Positions 8,256-17,671 are shown, counted from the first letter of the stretch. The stretch is DNA of 64,000 nt from JACPKO01 sp964406775 (GCA_964406775.1 CAYOSW010000001.1:1-64000); one strand, 5' to 3'. Notes: a model not told the origin generated them from the letters alone. Numbers and translations are program-made.

Positions 8256-11200
8256 ATGGGATTAAAATATAAAATTTTTTCATTACTTATTAGCTTTGTA
8301 AGTTTTTTCTTATTTTGGGCGACTCCAACATATGCGACAACTTACTATGTAGACGCAACTGGTGGAAATAATAGCAATAATGGAACTTCTACCTCAACTC
8401 CCTGGCAGACTATTTCTAAATTAAATAGCCTTGCCTGTGGTAGCGGAGGCGGACAGCTTCAAGCTGGTGATAGTGTTTTATTTAAAAGTGGTGAAACCTG
8501 GCGTGAACAATTAACTGTTCCTTGTTCTGGTAGTTCCAATTCTCCGATAACTTTCGGGGCATACGGCAGCGGAGCAAAACCGGTCATTAATGGAAATGAT
8601 ATTTTATCCAGCTGGACATCAGAAATCATTGGACAGGATTTTACCGGAGATGCCAATCTTCAGGGTTATTGGATGCTGGAAGAATCAGGAGGAGCAACCA
8701 GATTAGATGGAACAGCTAATGATAATGATTTAACTGATCACAATACAGTTGGACAAAGCACGACACATAAACAGGGTTCCTACTCAGCTTCATTCGCTAA
8801 AGCAAGCAGCCACTATTTGACGCGGTCAAACGCCAGCTTGTCTGCAAATTTCCCTGGCAAAGTTGGTGTTTCTACTACAGATTTCACTGTCGGTGCATGG
8901 GTTCAGTTCAACTCAGTTAATACTAATATGCGTATTATGACCAAAGGGTGGGGTGGGAGTTTTGCATTGTATCATCAAGAAAATACGAACCTTTTTAAAG
9001 CTGAATTAAATGATGGAGGCCGTTATCCAGGTGCTGTTAGTAATGTTGGGTACTCAGATACTGGTGTCTGGCATCATGTTGCGATGAGAGTAAAAGGCTC
9101 TACAAATAAAGAGATTGCTTTATTTGTAGACGGAGTAAAGCAAAGTCGTACAGCAACTGCGACACAAACGGCACTATCGACTGATGCAGGAGGTTTTGCC
9201 ATTGGAGGAGAAGAATATGGAGGAGATTATTGGGATGGTTTAATAGATGAAGCATTTGTATTTAATCGGGCTTTGACTGATACAGAAATTGGTTCTATTT
9301 ACTCATCCGGATTAGCTGGTAATAGCCCATTTACTGCCTACTATGCCACAAAATCAAGTGATCCAGTTCAAGTCTTTGAAGATGGTAACAGACTGACAAT
9401 TATTGGTACAAAACAGGCTTTGACTCCAGGAAGAGCGTATTATGACTCCGGCAACAGCCGACTTTATGTCAGAACAGTTGAAGATACTTCTCCCTCCGGG
9501 CATACTATTGAGGCAGGTACGAGAACAAATGGAATAGCTATTTCCGGAAAGCAAAATATCGCCTTATCAGGTATCGAAGTTAGAGGTGCTAAGGAAGCTG
9601 GTATCTACGCTACCGGAAATGTGACTGGACTAACTGTCGATGGGATACTCTCCACTCTTAACTATTATGAAGGTTTATTTATAACCGAATTTGTCGAAAC
9701 GATTTCTAATGTGATTGTTCAAAACTCAACATTTAGCTACAATAATGCCTCAGGTTTCCGGGGAGAAGTTTTTCAAGGGGCTCCGGGGTGGAAAATTTTG
9801 AACAATGTTGCTAATAACAACTCACTGAAACTTGCTAATTCTGGGCGATTTCAGTGGTCGGCTGGAATATTTATTTATGCCAATGAATCACCTATTGAAG
9901 TTCCTGGTGGTCCACCATCATCAAATTCAGGTCCGGATATGGTTTCCGGAAATATCGCTCATGATAACGGCATCGGTGCAGAACAAGAAGCTTATTCGTG
10001 GTATTCACAAGGATTAGGCATATGGATGGACACAACCCGTGGAGCAACTGTCACACATAATACTGTTTACAATAACTCCGGACCAGGACTCCATATAGAA
10101 AAAAATATAAATAGCACAGTAACTTACAACTTAGCATACAATAATCTGTTAAATCATCCGTCAAGCTATGCCCATACAGGTAATATCATGGTGTCTGGAG
10201 CCGATGAACGCGGCACAAGTGGTGTGAAACTTTATCACAATACGAGCTATGGTTCGAGTTATCCATTCTTTTTTACCCTAGCAAGTGGAACTCAATTATT
10301 TTCAGACATGATAGTTAAAAATAACATTGGAGTGGGAGGTACATTAGGTAATCTGTATGTAGGGTCTGGAGCTGATAACAATGGCACAAATGGTAGCGGT
10401 AATATCTATGAGTATAATTCATTTGGTCCGGAAGCCGCCGGATTTATCAAATGGGGAGGAGTAGCAAAAAATACCTACTCATCTTGGGAGGCCGCATATG
10501 GAGGAAACACTCATTCTATGCAATCTGATCCACAACTAACTGATCCGGGATCTGCTAATTTTACTCTTCGGGCCGGTTCTCCGGCTATTAATGCCGGTGT
10601 TGTATTATCTGGTATCAATGATGGATATAGCGGTTCGGCTCCTGACCTGGGAGCTTTTGAATATATATTCCCAAGTTCTAACTCCCCATCTCAAAGTAAT
10701 CCCGGCCCTGCTTCTTGTACAGATAGTGCACCGACAGGAACACCAGATTTATTTCAAATAGATGCAACTCCTACTCAAGCAACATTATATTTTGCTCCTG
10801 TTTCTGGATCAGTGAGCAGCTATTATATTTCCTATGGTTTATCCTCAGGAAACTATCAATATGGCACAAATTTACCCTCGAATCCTACAGGAGGTGCATT
10901 GTCTTACACAATAAACTCCTTAGCCCCTAATACCACCTATTACTTCACTATTCGTTCAGGAAATGGCTGTGCACCAGGAAAGTGGAGTAATGAGATGAGT
11001 GCCAAAACAGCTAAAAAGGGCGCATCAAATGGAATTAGTTACTTTAAGAATTTTCCTGCAAGAGTCTACTCAATTGTGCCTAAAAAAGTGTCTGTTCTGC
11101 AAACTACTGCTTCTAAGAAAAACGTAAATACTAAATCTCAAACAAGTGGAAGTTGTGAGTATATTGTCCAATCTGGAGATTCTTTATGGAGTATTGCGAG

Positions 11201-11303
11201 TTTCCAACTAGGAAGTGGAAAACTTTACAAAGAAATTATGGAAAAGAATAACTTAGATTCTACATCACTTCATAATGGGCAAAAGCTTAAAGTCGGTTGT
11301 TAA
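8256..11303 (+). CDS. Large secreted LamG / beta-helix / Fn3 / LysM surface protein
   Basis: This 1015-residue protein has a signal peptide (about 1-28, ending TYA) and a parallel beta-helix N-terminal segment (TYYVDATGGNNSNNGTS). A LamG-like concanavalin fold follows at ~125-345 (DFTVGAWVQF, IDEAFVFNRALTDTEI), then a long Asn/Gly-rich right-handed beta-helix (~410-760), an Fn3-like domain (~775-885, NTTYYFTIRSGNG) and a C-terminal LysM (~965-1015, YIVQSGDSLWSIA). Beta-helix and LamG domains usually bind or cleave polysaccharide; LysM binds peptidoglycan. It has a strong AAGGAGG box 5 nt before ATG. It is cargo of the conjugative element, perhaps for attachment to a host or partner cell (inference). 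Confidence 0.85.
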   Translation: MGLKYKIFSLLISFVSFFLFWATPTYATTYYVDATGGNNSNNGTSTSTPWQTISKLNSLACGSGGGQLQAGDSVLFKSGETWREQLTVPCSGSSNSPITFGAYGSGAKPVINGNDILSSWTSEIIGQDFTGDANLQGYWMLEESGGATRLDGTANDNDLTDHNTVGQSTTHKQGSYSASFAKASSHYLTRSNASLSANFPGKVGVSTTDFTVGAWVQFNSVNTNMRIMTKGWGGSFALYHQENTNLFKAELNDGGRYPGAVSNVGYSDTGVWHHVAMRVKGSTNKEIALFVDGVKQSRTATATQTALSTDAGGFAIGGEEYGGDYWDGLIDEAFVFNRALTDTEIGSIYSSGLAGNSPFTAYYATKSSDPVQVFEDGNRLTIIGTKQALTPGRAYYDSGNSRLYVRTVEDTSPSGHTIEAGTRTNGIAISGKQNIALSGIEVRGAKEAGIYATGNVTGLTVDGILSTLNYYEGLFITEFVETISNVIVQNSTFSYNNASGFRGEVFQGAPGWKILNNVANNNSLKLANSGRFQWSAGIFIYANESPIEVPGGPPSSNSGPDMVSGNIAHDNGIGAEQEAYSWYSQGLGIWMDTTRGATVTHNTVYNNSGPGLHIEKNINSTVTYNLAYNNLLNHPSSYAHTGNIMVSGADERGTSGVKLYHNTSYGSSYPFFFTLASGTQLFSDMIVKNNIGVGGTLGNLYVGSGADNNGTNGSGNIYEYNSFGPEAAGFIKWGGVAKNTYSSWEAAYGGNTHSMQSDPQLTDPGSANFTLRAGSPAINAGVVLSGINDGYSGSAPDLGAFEYIFPSSNSPSQSNPGPASCTDSAPTGTPDLFQIDATPTQATLYFAPVSGSVSSYYISYGLSSGNYQYGTNLPSNPTGGALSYTINSLAPNTTYYFTIRSGNGCAPGKWSNEMSAKTAKKGASNGISYFKNFPARVYSIVPKKVSVLQTTASKKNVNTKSQTSGSCEYIVQSGDSLWSIASFQLGSGKLYKEIMEKNNLDSTSLHNGQKLKVGC

Positions 11304-11321
11304 TTATTTCTTAAGTTTCTA

Positions 11322-11340
11322 AGGGTTGCACCCCTCTTTT
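11322..11340 (+). terminator. Possible weak terminator of the surface-protein gene
   Basis: AGGG...CCCT with a 6-nt loop is followed by CTTTT 20-40 nt after the stop codon at 11303. The stem is short, so termination is only possible, not certain. Confidence 0.3.
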
Positions 11341-11478
11341 GCAAGGGTATATGAACGAGATCGTTGTCTCGCCCTTGCAAAATTCACCCGGCTGTTTAGA
11401 AAGCATGTATTGGAAGCAAGCAGGCTGCTTCCATAAAACTAATTCTTTTAGGAAAAAATCTACAGCCGGAAAGGAGGG
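11337..11478 (+). promoter_or_regulatory. Structured leader with two large stem-loops before the 11485 gene
   Basis: Stem A pairs TTTTGCAAGGG (11337-11347) with CCCTTGCAAAA (11372-11382) and contains an inner CGAGA/TCTCG stem (11356-11360 with 11367-11371). Stem B pairs CCGGCTGT (11388-11395) with ACAGCCGG (11462-11469) and encloses GGAAGCA/TGCTTCC (11412-11418 with 11426-11432). The ribosome binding site AAGGAGGG follows stem B immediately. No T-run follows either stem, so these are not ordinary terminators. It could be a cis-regulatory RNA, a small RNA, or an oriT-like structure. Confidence 0.5.
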
Positions 11479-11484
11479 ATATAT

Positions 11485-11913
11485 ATGAGTGCTTTTATGG
11501 TTGAAGACAAAACTATTAATAGAGTTGTCACTTGGTTAGGAAACGAAGTTAAGAAATCGGAAGGTTACGATCTTAAAGAGAAATTAGAGGAACTAAACTA
11601 TAATCTTACTTCTGATGAATGGGAAGAAATTTTAGCCAAGGACATGTTTCAATTAAATACTGATGGCGTGAATGCTAGGTATGGAAATGGTGAAGCAGAA
11701 AAGTTTAGACCACTGGATTTTCAATACCAATCGGAATATTCTTTTACAACTGTACAGATATTAAAGTCTTTACAATGTTGGCTTTATCAGTGTACTGAAG
11801 GAAATCTACCAAAAACAGAACTCTATCAGTTTTTTGATAATGTTGTTGAGACATATCTACTCAAAAAAATTGTTTATGCTCTTCCTCAGTATGATAGTGC
11901 TGAGTGGGCTTAA
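11485..11913 (+). CDS. Small acidic hypothetical protein
   Basis: A 142-residue acidic, soluble protein beginning MSAFMVEDKTINRVVTWLG, with a central RYGNGEAEKFRPLDFQYQ and a helical C-terminal half. The style resembles small conserved proteins frequently found on mobile elements, but I cannot name a family or function. AAGGAGGG lies 6 nt before ATG, directly after a long structured leader, so its translation may be regulated. It is followed by a convergent gene cluster and a terminator. Confidence 0.7.
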   Translation: MSAFMVEDKTINRVVTWLGNEVKKSEGYDLKEKLEELNYNLTSDEWEEILAKDMFQLNTDGVNARYGNGEAEKFRPLDFQYQSEYSFTTVQILKSLQCWLYQCTEGNLPKTELYQFFDNVVETYLLKKIVYALPQYDSAEWA

Positions 11914-11945
11914 AAAATTACTAACCACCTCTGCCCGGTGGTTAG
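11912..11945 (-). terminator. Intrinsic terminator of the leftward relaxation/coupling-protein genes
   Basis: On the minus strand a perfect 9-bp stem CTAACCACC/GGTGGTTAG with a 7-nt loop is followed by TAATTTTTT, just beyond the stop codon at 11947. On the plus strand no T-run follows, so its main direction is leftward. Confidence 0.8.
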
Positions 11946-11946
11946 C

Positions 11947-12762
11947 CTATTCTACTTTCTGCCAAAGTGTTTTTGGATCTTTTGTTTTGATGGCATTTTT
12001 AGTTTCTAGAAATAGTTGAATATCAGCGGTAATAGCTTTTTGTAAAACTGCCTGCCCATATTTAAAAATATGAAATTTTAGACTATCTGTAGGTAACACA
12101 AATAATATTGCAGGAAATGGACTGTTATTAGTATTTTCCTGCCAGGTATTATCATTGAAATACTTTATATACTCCTGTATTCTTTGTCTGGGTAACCACT
12201 TAGGATCTGAGTCTTTAAAGATATGCAAGAAAAATCTTCTTATTTTATTTCCTTCCTGAAAAACAACATAAGCATCTAGTTCAGTTTTAGGAAAGTAATC
12301 AAATTTTGTTAAATTAGATTGGGTAAAAAACTTAAGTTCTTCGTTTGGATTTTTTTGAGACAATAAAAAGAGAAACATATCAACAATTTCTCTACAGTGA
12401 TTTTTAAAAATAGGTTTTCTGCTTTTTTCTCTGTAAACCTTTTCTAAAACGGTAATATCATAACCGTCTAATTTCTTGAGAAATTTTCTTCCCAGTGGGG
12501 CAAGAAAATAATTAGCTGGTTTTCTGTTTTCATTTATATCGGTTCTTTTGTAGTCTGTATCTATATACTTTAAAGTTGTTAATTCTTTTAGCCATTCTTG
12601 GGTAGTTGATGGATCTTTATGGTTAAATAGTTTTTGGAATTGATAGGTGTTAATGAAGCGGAATTTATAGATATCTTTGATGATTTGTTGTTGATTAAGT
12701 GTAATCTTTGGTAGAGTATCGTGAAGTTTTGAGTCAGTTTGTTTTTTAGTCAGTCTTTTCAT
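11947..12762 (-). CDS. Replication-relaxation family protein
   Basis: The 271-residue protein begins with a basic stretch and then a winged-helix-like segment (IYKFRFINTYQFQKLF, TTQEWLKELTTLKYID, YFLAPLGRKFLKKL), the pattern of the replication-relaxation family found on plasmids and conjugative elements next to TraG/VirD4-type ATPases. The C-terminal half is alpha/beta with FFLHIFKDSDPKW. Its likely role is recognition or opening of the element's origin, inferred from family and neighbourhood. GAGGAAG precedes ATG 12762; an AT-rich dyad at 12775-12790 overlaps the probable -10. Confidence 0.7.
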   Translation of the reverse strand: MKRLTKKQTDSKLHDTLPKITLNQQQIIKDIYKFRFINTYQFQKLFNHKDPSTTQEWLKELTTLKYIDTDYKRTDINENRKPANYFLAPLGRKFLKKLDGYDITVLEKVYREKSRKPIFKNHCREIVDMFLFLLSQKNPNEELKFFTQSNLTKFDYFPKTELDAYVVFQEGNKIRRFFLHIFKDSDPKWLPRQRIQEYIKYFNDNTWQENTNNSPFPAILFVLPTDSLKFHIFKYGQAVLQKAITADIQLFLETKNAIKTKDPKTLWQKVE

Positions 12763-12866
12763 TTTTTACTTCCTCTTATATTTATATAAGTAATAATAAA
12801 GCAGGATTTTTATTCTATTTAGCTTTAATTTTGTTTATTTTTTGCCAGTACGGGTATTGGCAATTA

Positions 12867-15560
12867 TTAGACATTTTGGAATTCAGGCATATTAGGAACT
12901 CCGCCAGTATTTTTAACCTCTGGAATTTCTTCTGAAGCTTTATTTACTAAAGTTTTAACCTTTTTTATTCCCTCCGGTTTTTTATAAACAATGGCATTGT
13001 TTTTTCTGGATGCTGCCATGAGTTTTTCGATCTTCTTAACATTTTTAACAACCTCTATTTTGATCGTTTCTCCGGAAAACGGTTCTTCTGACTCAATGGC
13101 TGACATCTTAATATAGAACTTGTACCTAGGAAGAGATTGTATTTCACCCTTTTCAACATAAGGGTACAGTTGGGAGAGAAGTAGCTCTTCATCTATCGGA
13201 TTACCAGTTCTAAAAGTTACTACTGTCGTAACGTTTGAAAGAATAATATTCACAATACTTCTATCTTGTTGTTGAGAGGTTGATTGTTCGGCAATACAAA
13301 CATCTAGTCCATACTTTCTGCCCTCGGATAACATTTTAGCAAAGGATAAAGTTGCAAAGTTTTGAAACTCATCAACATATAAATGAAATTGTTTTCTTTT
13401 CGCTTGTGGAATATCTGCCCGTTTTAATGCTGCTTGTTGGAGCTTAGTTAAAATGGTTGTTCCTAACAGTCTTGCGGTATCCTCACCTAACTTCCCTTGA
13501 GAAAAGTTACATATTAGAATTTTCCCATCTAAAATATCTCTAAAATTAATTGTTGATTTTTTCTGCTCAAGGATTCTTTTTGCAGTAGGAGAAAAAAGAA
13601 ATCTTCCAATCTTAGCTGTGACACCACTGACCATTTTAACCACCTGATAATCACCAGCTCTGCCAAACTCAAACTTCCAGAAGTTCTTTAAGTTCTCATC
13701 TTGAAGTTTAGCAACTACTTGTTTTTGGAAGGTAGGATTATTAAGAAGATCATATAACGTAAAAATAGTTGGGCTTTCAGTTGTAAAAGCAGTATGAATA
13801 GTATTTCTTAAAATATATTCAATTCGATGAGCATTAGCATTTTCTTCTTTTGAGAATACTTTTCTAAATAAAGATACAACTCCTTCTGCTACAACTTCTT
13901 TTTCAAGTTCTGCTTCATCCTCATCAAGCCCAGGAGTAAGCTCTAATAAGTTAATGCCTACCGGATGTTTTAAATCAAAAGGATTGAGATAGACTAAATC
14001 ATTTATTCTCTTTTCAGGTATACAAGTTAGTAAATCTTCAGAGACATCACCATGAGGATCAAGAAATGCCATCCCTGCCCCTTGCTCGATATCATGCTTA
14101 GCCATTGAAAACATTAAGGTGGTTTTTCCAGATCCAGTTCTTCCAATAATATACATATGGGTTTTTCTCTCTTCTTCAGAAAGCCCAATTATTGTTTCCG
14201 TTCCTCCATAGGTGTTTTTTCCCAGAACAACAGATAATTGTTTGTTATTCTTTAATGAAACCGGCGCAGGAAGTTCTTTGCTATGTGCTTTAATAATATT
14301 TTCTGTTTGAGTAACTCTAGTAAAAGGAAAATGATAAAGGTCGGATATTTCAGAGACTGATAAAACAGTTGGACTACTATTAAAAGAAAAAGACAATAAT
14401 CTCTTTTTAAAATTAAGAAAGAGGAACTTATTAAATCCAGAAAATGGGAAAGTCATTTTCTTTTTTAAAGATTGACTACTAGGAGTAGTAAAAATACCTA
14501 AAGAAGAATTAAAACCTCTTACTCTTTCCGATAATTCATGTTTATCTTTCATTCCGATAAGCACTCTAATTCTTGCTTCAAATAATGGCTGATCAATTTT
14601 TTCCTCAATAGCTCTCACTGCCTCTTGTTCAAAGTTAGTTAATACTCTCGCTGGCTTTTGTAGGTTCTGTGAATTGTAATATGCCATATACTGCATTTGG
14701 GATTGTCTGGCTGCCATTTTGGCATCACCTAAATCGTTAACAACAGTCCTTAAAGCCCACCCTAAAACACCCAGGGCAATTTTAATCATGGTAATAGGAA
14801 ACTTCAGAATACTTATTAATTGGGAGCTACTTAACTCATTTATATATCCCAAAGCATCTTCACCTCTTAAAATCTTTTGTTTGATATATGCCGTGCTGTT
14901 TCTTTGAGTTGGAGATAATACTATTTGAAACGAGATGAGTTCTTGAGGAGATAATTTAGTCATCATTCCGGTAATGTAGGCAACTGGATCATGTTCGATT
15001 AATACATTTTGTTTTTGGAGTGGATAGGCAAAATGTTTTGTTAAATCAAATTCAATAACTTTACTGTGAAAGTTCGGGAGATCTGATATTTTCTCCGGTA
15101 AATACTCATTGGCAACTTTGACACTGACTTGAGGTAGATATGAAAGCAAACTTCGCTTGAGATTATTTACTTGATGAGGAGAGGTTCTTATTAAATATCT
15201 AATACCTTGTTTTTGCGTAGACACAATCTCACAAGCAAAAACAATCTTCTTCCCAATTACTTTATCCCAAAGTGATCGCTCCTTTCCTAAATTATGGATA
15301 ACTGAGAATAATTGTTGTGTTGTATACGCTGTCTTTTCTGTAGTTGCCGGAGGTGTGAGTTCTAAAAGAATAGATTTTTCTGTGAATGATTTTTTAAAAG
15401 AGATAACTTTACGGATTATATAGAGAAGACAAATAAAAACTATTCCAGTTAATAGAAACGGTAATAAGGAAATTGATGCACTAGAATTTACCTGAGGAAG
15501 TGCTTTCGAGTGAAAGAATTGATTTAATAAATAATCTGCTCGTAAATGCTGGATGTCCAT
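12867..15560 (-). CDS. VirD4/TraG-like conjugative coupling ATPase
   Basis: A large protein with a membrane helix near the N-terminus (about 30-55), a long soluble region, Walker A IIGRTGSGKTTL near residue 475 followed by FLDPHGD, and Walker B LYVDEFQNFATLSFAKMLSEGR with AEQSTSQQ near 690-715. This is the arrangement of TraG/VirD4-type DNA-translocating ATPases that hand DNA to the secretion channel. I chose ATG 15560 (MDIQHL), preceded by AAGGG; a TTG start at 15587 would add 9 residues and overlap that box. It is separated from the VirB cluster by cargo, with the relaxation gene downstream. Confidence 0.85.
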   Translation of the reverse strand: MDIQHLRADYLLNQFFHSKALPQVNSSASISLLPFLLTGIVFICLLYIIRKVISFKKSFTEKSILLELTPPATTEKTAYTTQQLFSVIHNLGKERSLWDKVIGKKIVFACEIVSTQKQGIRYLIRTSPHQVNNLKRSLLSYLPQVSVKVANEYLPEKISDLPNFHSKVIEFDLTKHFAYPLQKQNVLIEHDPVAYITGMMTKLSPQELISFQIVLSPTQRNSTAYIKQKILRGEDALGYINELSSSQLISILKFPITMIKIALGVLGWALRTVVNDLGDAKMAARQSQMQYMAYYNSQNLQKPARVLTNFEQEAVRAIEEKIDQPLFEARIRVLIGMKDKHELSERVRGFNSSLGIFTTPSSQSLKKKMTFPFSGFNKFLFLNFKKRLLSFSFNSSPTVLSVSEISDLYHFPFTRVTQTENIIKAHSKELPAPVSLKNNKQLSVVLGKNTYGGTETIIGLSEEERKTHMYIIGRTGSGKTTLMFSMAKHDIEQGAGMAFLDPHGDVSEDLLTCIPEKRINDLVYLNPFDLKHPVGINLLELTPGLDEDEAELEKEVVAEGVVSLFRKVFSKEENANAHRIEYILRNTIHTAFTTESPTIFTLYDLLNNPTFQKQVVAKLQDENLKNFWKFEFGRAGDYQVVKMVSGVTAKIGRFLFSPTAKRILEQKKSTINFRDILDGKILICNFSQGKLGEDTARLLGTTILTKLQQAALKRADIPQAKRKQFHLYVDEFQNFATLSFAKMLSEGRKYGLDVCIAEQSTSQQQDRSIVNIILSNVTTVVTFRTGNPIDEELLLSQLYPYVEKGEIQSLPRYKFYIKMSAIESEEPFSGETIKIEVVKNVKKIEKLMAASRKNNAIVYKKPEGIKKVKTLVNKASEEIPEVKNTGGVPNMPEFQNV

Positions 15561-15621
15561 AAAACTACCCTTATAGGGCAGTTTCAAAGCAACGTAAGTA
15601 TATCATAAAGCTAATTCGTGC

Positions 15622-15670
15622 TTGACAACTATCTATATTTAGATATATACTACTATCTATATCTCGATAG
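15622..15670 (+). promoter_or_regulatory. Promoter with two operator-like dyads for the recombinase operon
   Basis: TTGACA (15622-15627) and TATACT (15646-15651) form a sigma70-type promoter with 18-bp spacing. Between them lies a perfect dyad TATCTA-N4-TAGATA (15630-15645). A second, one-mismatch dyad CTATCTA-N4-TCGATAG (15653-15670) covers the transcription start. The centres are 24 bp apart. This is typical repressor-operator placement and would keep the recombinase genes off in the integrated state; the regulator is not identified. Confidence 0.65.
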
Positions 15671-15683
15671 TTAAGTATTGAAT

Positions 15684-16112
15684 ATGCAAGCTATAAATCT
15701 ATCATTATTCTCAGACGATAACTCTACAAAAACTCCTTATATTCCAAATAGTGAGAAACAAGCGAAACAAATACCTAAAGTAGCAGAAGAACAAATATTA
15801 ACACCAGTAGCAGAGATACTAGGTAAGGTTGCTGTTCAACCTCCTAAAAATATTGGACCTACTGAACTTCTCTCTCAGTCAATTAGTAACTCTTTAAATT
15901 CACTTTTTCCAGAACAACAATATGATGATAAAGATATTCAAAAAGCTAAACAAATACTTGGAGAAATTGCCAATCAGTTTAGTCCGGAAGAATTAAAAGT
16001 GGCAGTTACTGAGATTCAATATCTGGTAAGCACTTGGATAGATGATTTTGAAAAAGAAATCTTTGATGGAAAAACTCTAAGAGAATTATTGCATGAGAAA
16101 GGTAGTCTATGA
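15684..16112 (+). CDS. Hypothetical protein coupled to the recombinase
   Basis: A 142-residue soluble, mostly helical protein; I do not recognise a family. Residues ~1-55 look disordered, while the C-terminal half (QQYDDKDIQKAKQILGEIANQF, IDDFEKEIFDGKTLRELLHEKG) should form a helical bundle. The start is taken as ATG 15684; TTG 15678 is an alternative. Its stop overlaps the recombinase start (ATGA at 16109-16112), so the two are co-translated. A directionality or accessory factor for the recombinase is a reasonable guess. Confidence 0.7.
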   Translation: MQAINLSLFSDDNSTKTPYIPNSEKQAKQIPKVAEEQILTPVAEILGKVAVQPPKNIGPTELLSQSISNSLNSLFPEQQYDDKDIQKAKQILGEIANQFSPEELKVAVTEIQYLVSTWIDDFEKEIFDGKTLRELLHEKGSL

Positions 16113-17671
16113 ACAATATTATTCGTGATGATGGTAAAAAAGCGATTATTTACTTGAGAGTTTCTTCTGAAGAACAAATAGATAACTTTTCTTTGGATAC
16201 TCAGGAGGATATATGCCGAAAAGAAGCTCTAAAACGAGGCTATGAGGTTATTGAAGTATTCAGAGAAGAAGGTAAATCTGCTAAAAGTATTTTGGGTAGA
16301 ACTGTTTTATTAAATCTACTTGAGTATTGTCGGAAGAAGAGCAATAAAGTCCAAGCTGTTTTTGTATACCGCTTAGATCGTATCTCCAGACAAACTGCTG
16401 ATTATTTAGCTATTAGGAAAAAATTAGCTGAAAACGGTGCAAATATAATATCTGCTACAGAACCTACAGGGGATAGTCCAACTGAAAAGTTAGTAGAGAC
16501 TATATTAGCTGGATTTGCTCAACTGGATAATGATATTAGAAGTGAAAGAACAAAAAATGGCCTAAGAGCAAGATTTAAAGCTGGACTCATTGGTAGGAAA
16601 CCTCCAATAGGATATATTTCTCAGAGTGGTTATGCAGTAAAAGACCCTGAAACTTGGGATAATATAAAAAAGGCTTGGGATTTAATGGCAACCGGAACAA
16701 AGAGTTTAGCCGAAATGGCTAAAATTATGAATGAATGGGGAGTAAGAATAGTTACTAAGCAACAAACATATACATTAAGACCACAAACAGCTAATAGAAT
16801 CTTCAGACAGAAATTCTACATGGGAATTGTTACTTCAGATAAATATCCGGAAGAAGTTAAAGGTCAACATATTCCTATGATTACTGAACAACAATATTAT
16901 AAAGTGCAGGCAATTTTAGATGGGAGAAATGTTAATAAAGTGGCACTTGCTAAGAGAAATAGCGAAAATCCAGAATTTCCGTTGAGACGATTAGTTAAAT
17001 GTTCTAAATGCGGTATGGGTTTAACTGCCGGATGGAGCAAAGGGAGAAACGCCAAGTATCCTTATTATCGTTGTGGAGGGCGTTGCGTAGCATCATCTAT
17101 TAAAGTAGATGTTTTAGAAAATACTTTAATAGATCTTTTGAAACAAATTACTCCTACAAAAAAAGGACTAACTCTCTTTATTGCCTTTTTATACAAAACA
17201 TACAACGAGCGACTTTCCAGATTGCAAAAGATTAATAGTGAAGCGGATGACGAAATTACACGTCTACAGACTATGAGAAAGTTACTTGTTGAGAAAAATA
17301 TTACGGGTGTTTATTCCGACGAAATATTCAAAGAACAAAACGCCATTATTGAAGACAAAATGATTCGAGCACAAGTTGTTAAAGATGATGCAACTATAGA
17401 TAAATATAATATTGATGCTTTAACCAGCTTTATTAAGACATTACTGGCAGATTTAGGAGAAACGTACAAGAGATCCAATATAAATCAGCTTCGTGTGCTG
17501 CTTGGTTCAATCTTCCCTGATGGACTAGCTTGGAACTATGAAGGCACATTGAACCATAGGATTAGCCCGATATATCAAGCTATTCGGGATAGTGAAAAGA
17601 ATACTATCCCCTTTGGTACCGCGTACGGGAGTCGAACCCGTGATTACTGGGATGAAAACCCAGCGTCCTAA
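16109..17671 (+). CDS. Large serine recombinase (integrase of the element)
   Basis: This 520-residue protein opens with the resolvase domain (YLRVSSEEQ, nucleophile Ser19; VYRLDRISR), continues with the recombinase domain (GLRARFKAGLIGRKPPIGY) and a zinc ribbon (CSKCGMGL...YYRCGGRC). It ends with a coiled-coil region (~360-420). Large serine recombinases catalyse site-specific integration and excision. The final ~20 residues are encoded by the antisense strand of the adjacent tRNA-Glu (stop at 17669-17671), so the C-terminus is contributed by the attachment site. It is co-translated with the preceding gene. Confidence 0.95.
   Translation: MNNIIRDDGKKAIIYLRVSSEEQIDNFSLDTQEDICRKEALKRGYEVIEVFREEGKSAKSILGRTVLLNLLEYCRKKSNKVQAVFVYRLDRISRQTADYLAIRKKLAENGANIISATEPTGDSPTEKLVETILAGFAQLDNDIRSERTKNGLRARFKAGLIGRKPPIGYISQSGYAVKDPETWDNIKKAWDLMATGTKSLAEMAKIMNEWGVRIVTKQQTYTLRPQTANRIFRQKFYMGIVTSDKYPEEVKGQHIPMITEQQYYKVQAILDGRNVNKVALAKRNSENPEFPLRRLVKCSKCGMGLTAGWSKGRNAKYPYYRCGGRCVASSIKVDVLENTLIDLLKQITPTKKGLTLFIAFLYKTYNERLSRLQKINSEADDEITRLQTMRKLLVEKNITGVYSDEIFKEQNAIIEDKMIRAQVVKDDATIDKYNIDALTSFIKTLLADLGETYKRSNINQLRVLLGSIFPDGLAWNYEGTLNHRISPIYQAIRDSEKNTIPFGTAYGSRTRDYWDENPAS

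Larger units (their letters stand above)
1..17613. mobile_element. Right-hand part of an integrative conjugative element inserted at tRNA-Glu
   Basis: This AT-rich block combines type IV secretion genes (M23 hydrolase, VirB4, PrgI, VirB6, VirB2, VirD4-like ATPase), a replication-relaxation protein, cargo genes and a large serine recombinase at the edge next to a tRNA-Glu 3' end. Several of its genes have AGGAGG-type ribosome binding sites, unlike the genes to the right. The left border and any relaxase are outside the window. The exact right junction is uncertain by a few tens of bases because the recombinase frame continues into the tRNA. The classification follows from gene content; mobility was not tested. 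Confidence 0.85.
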
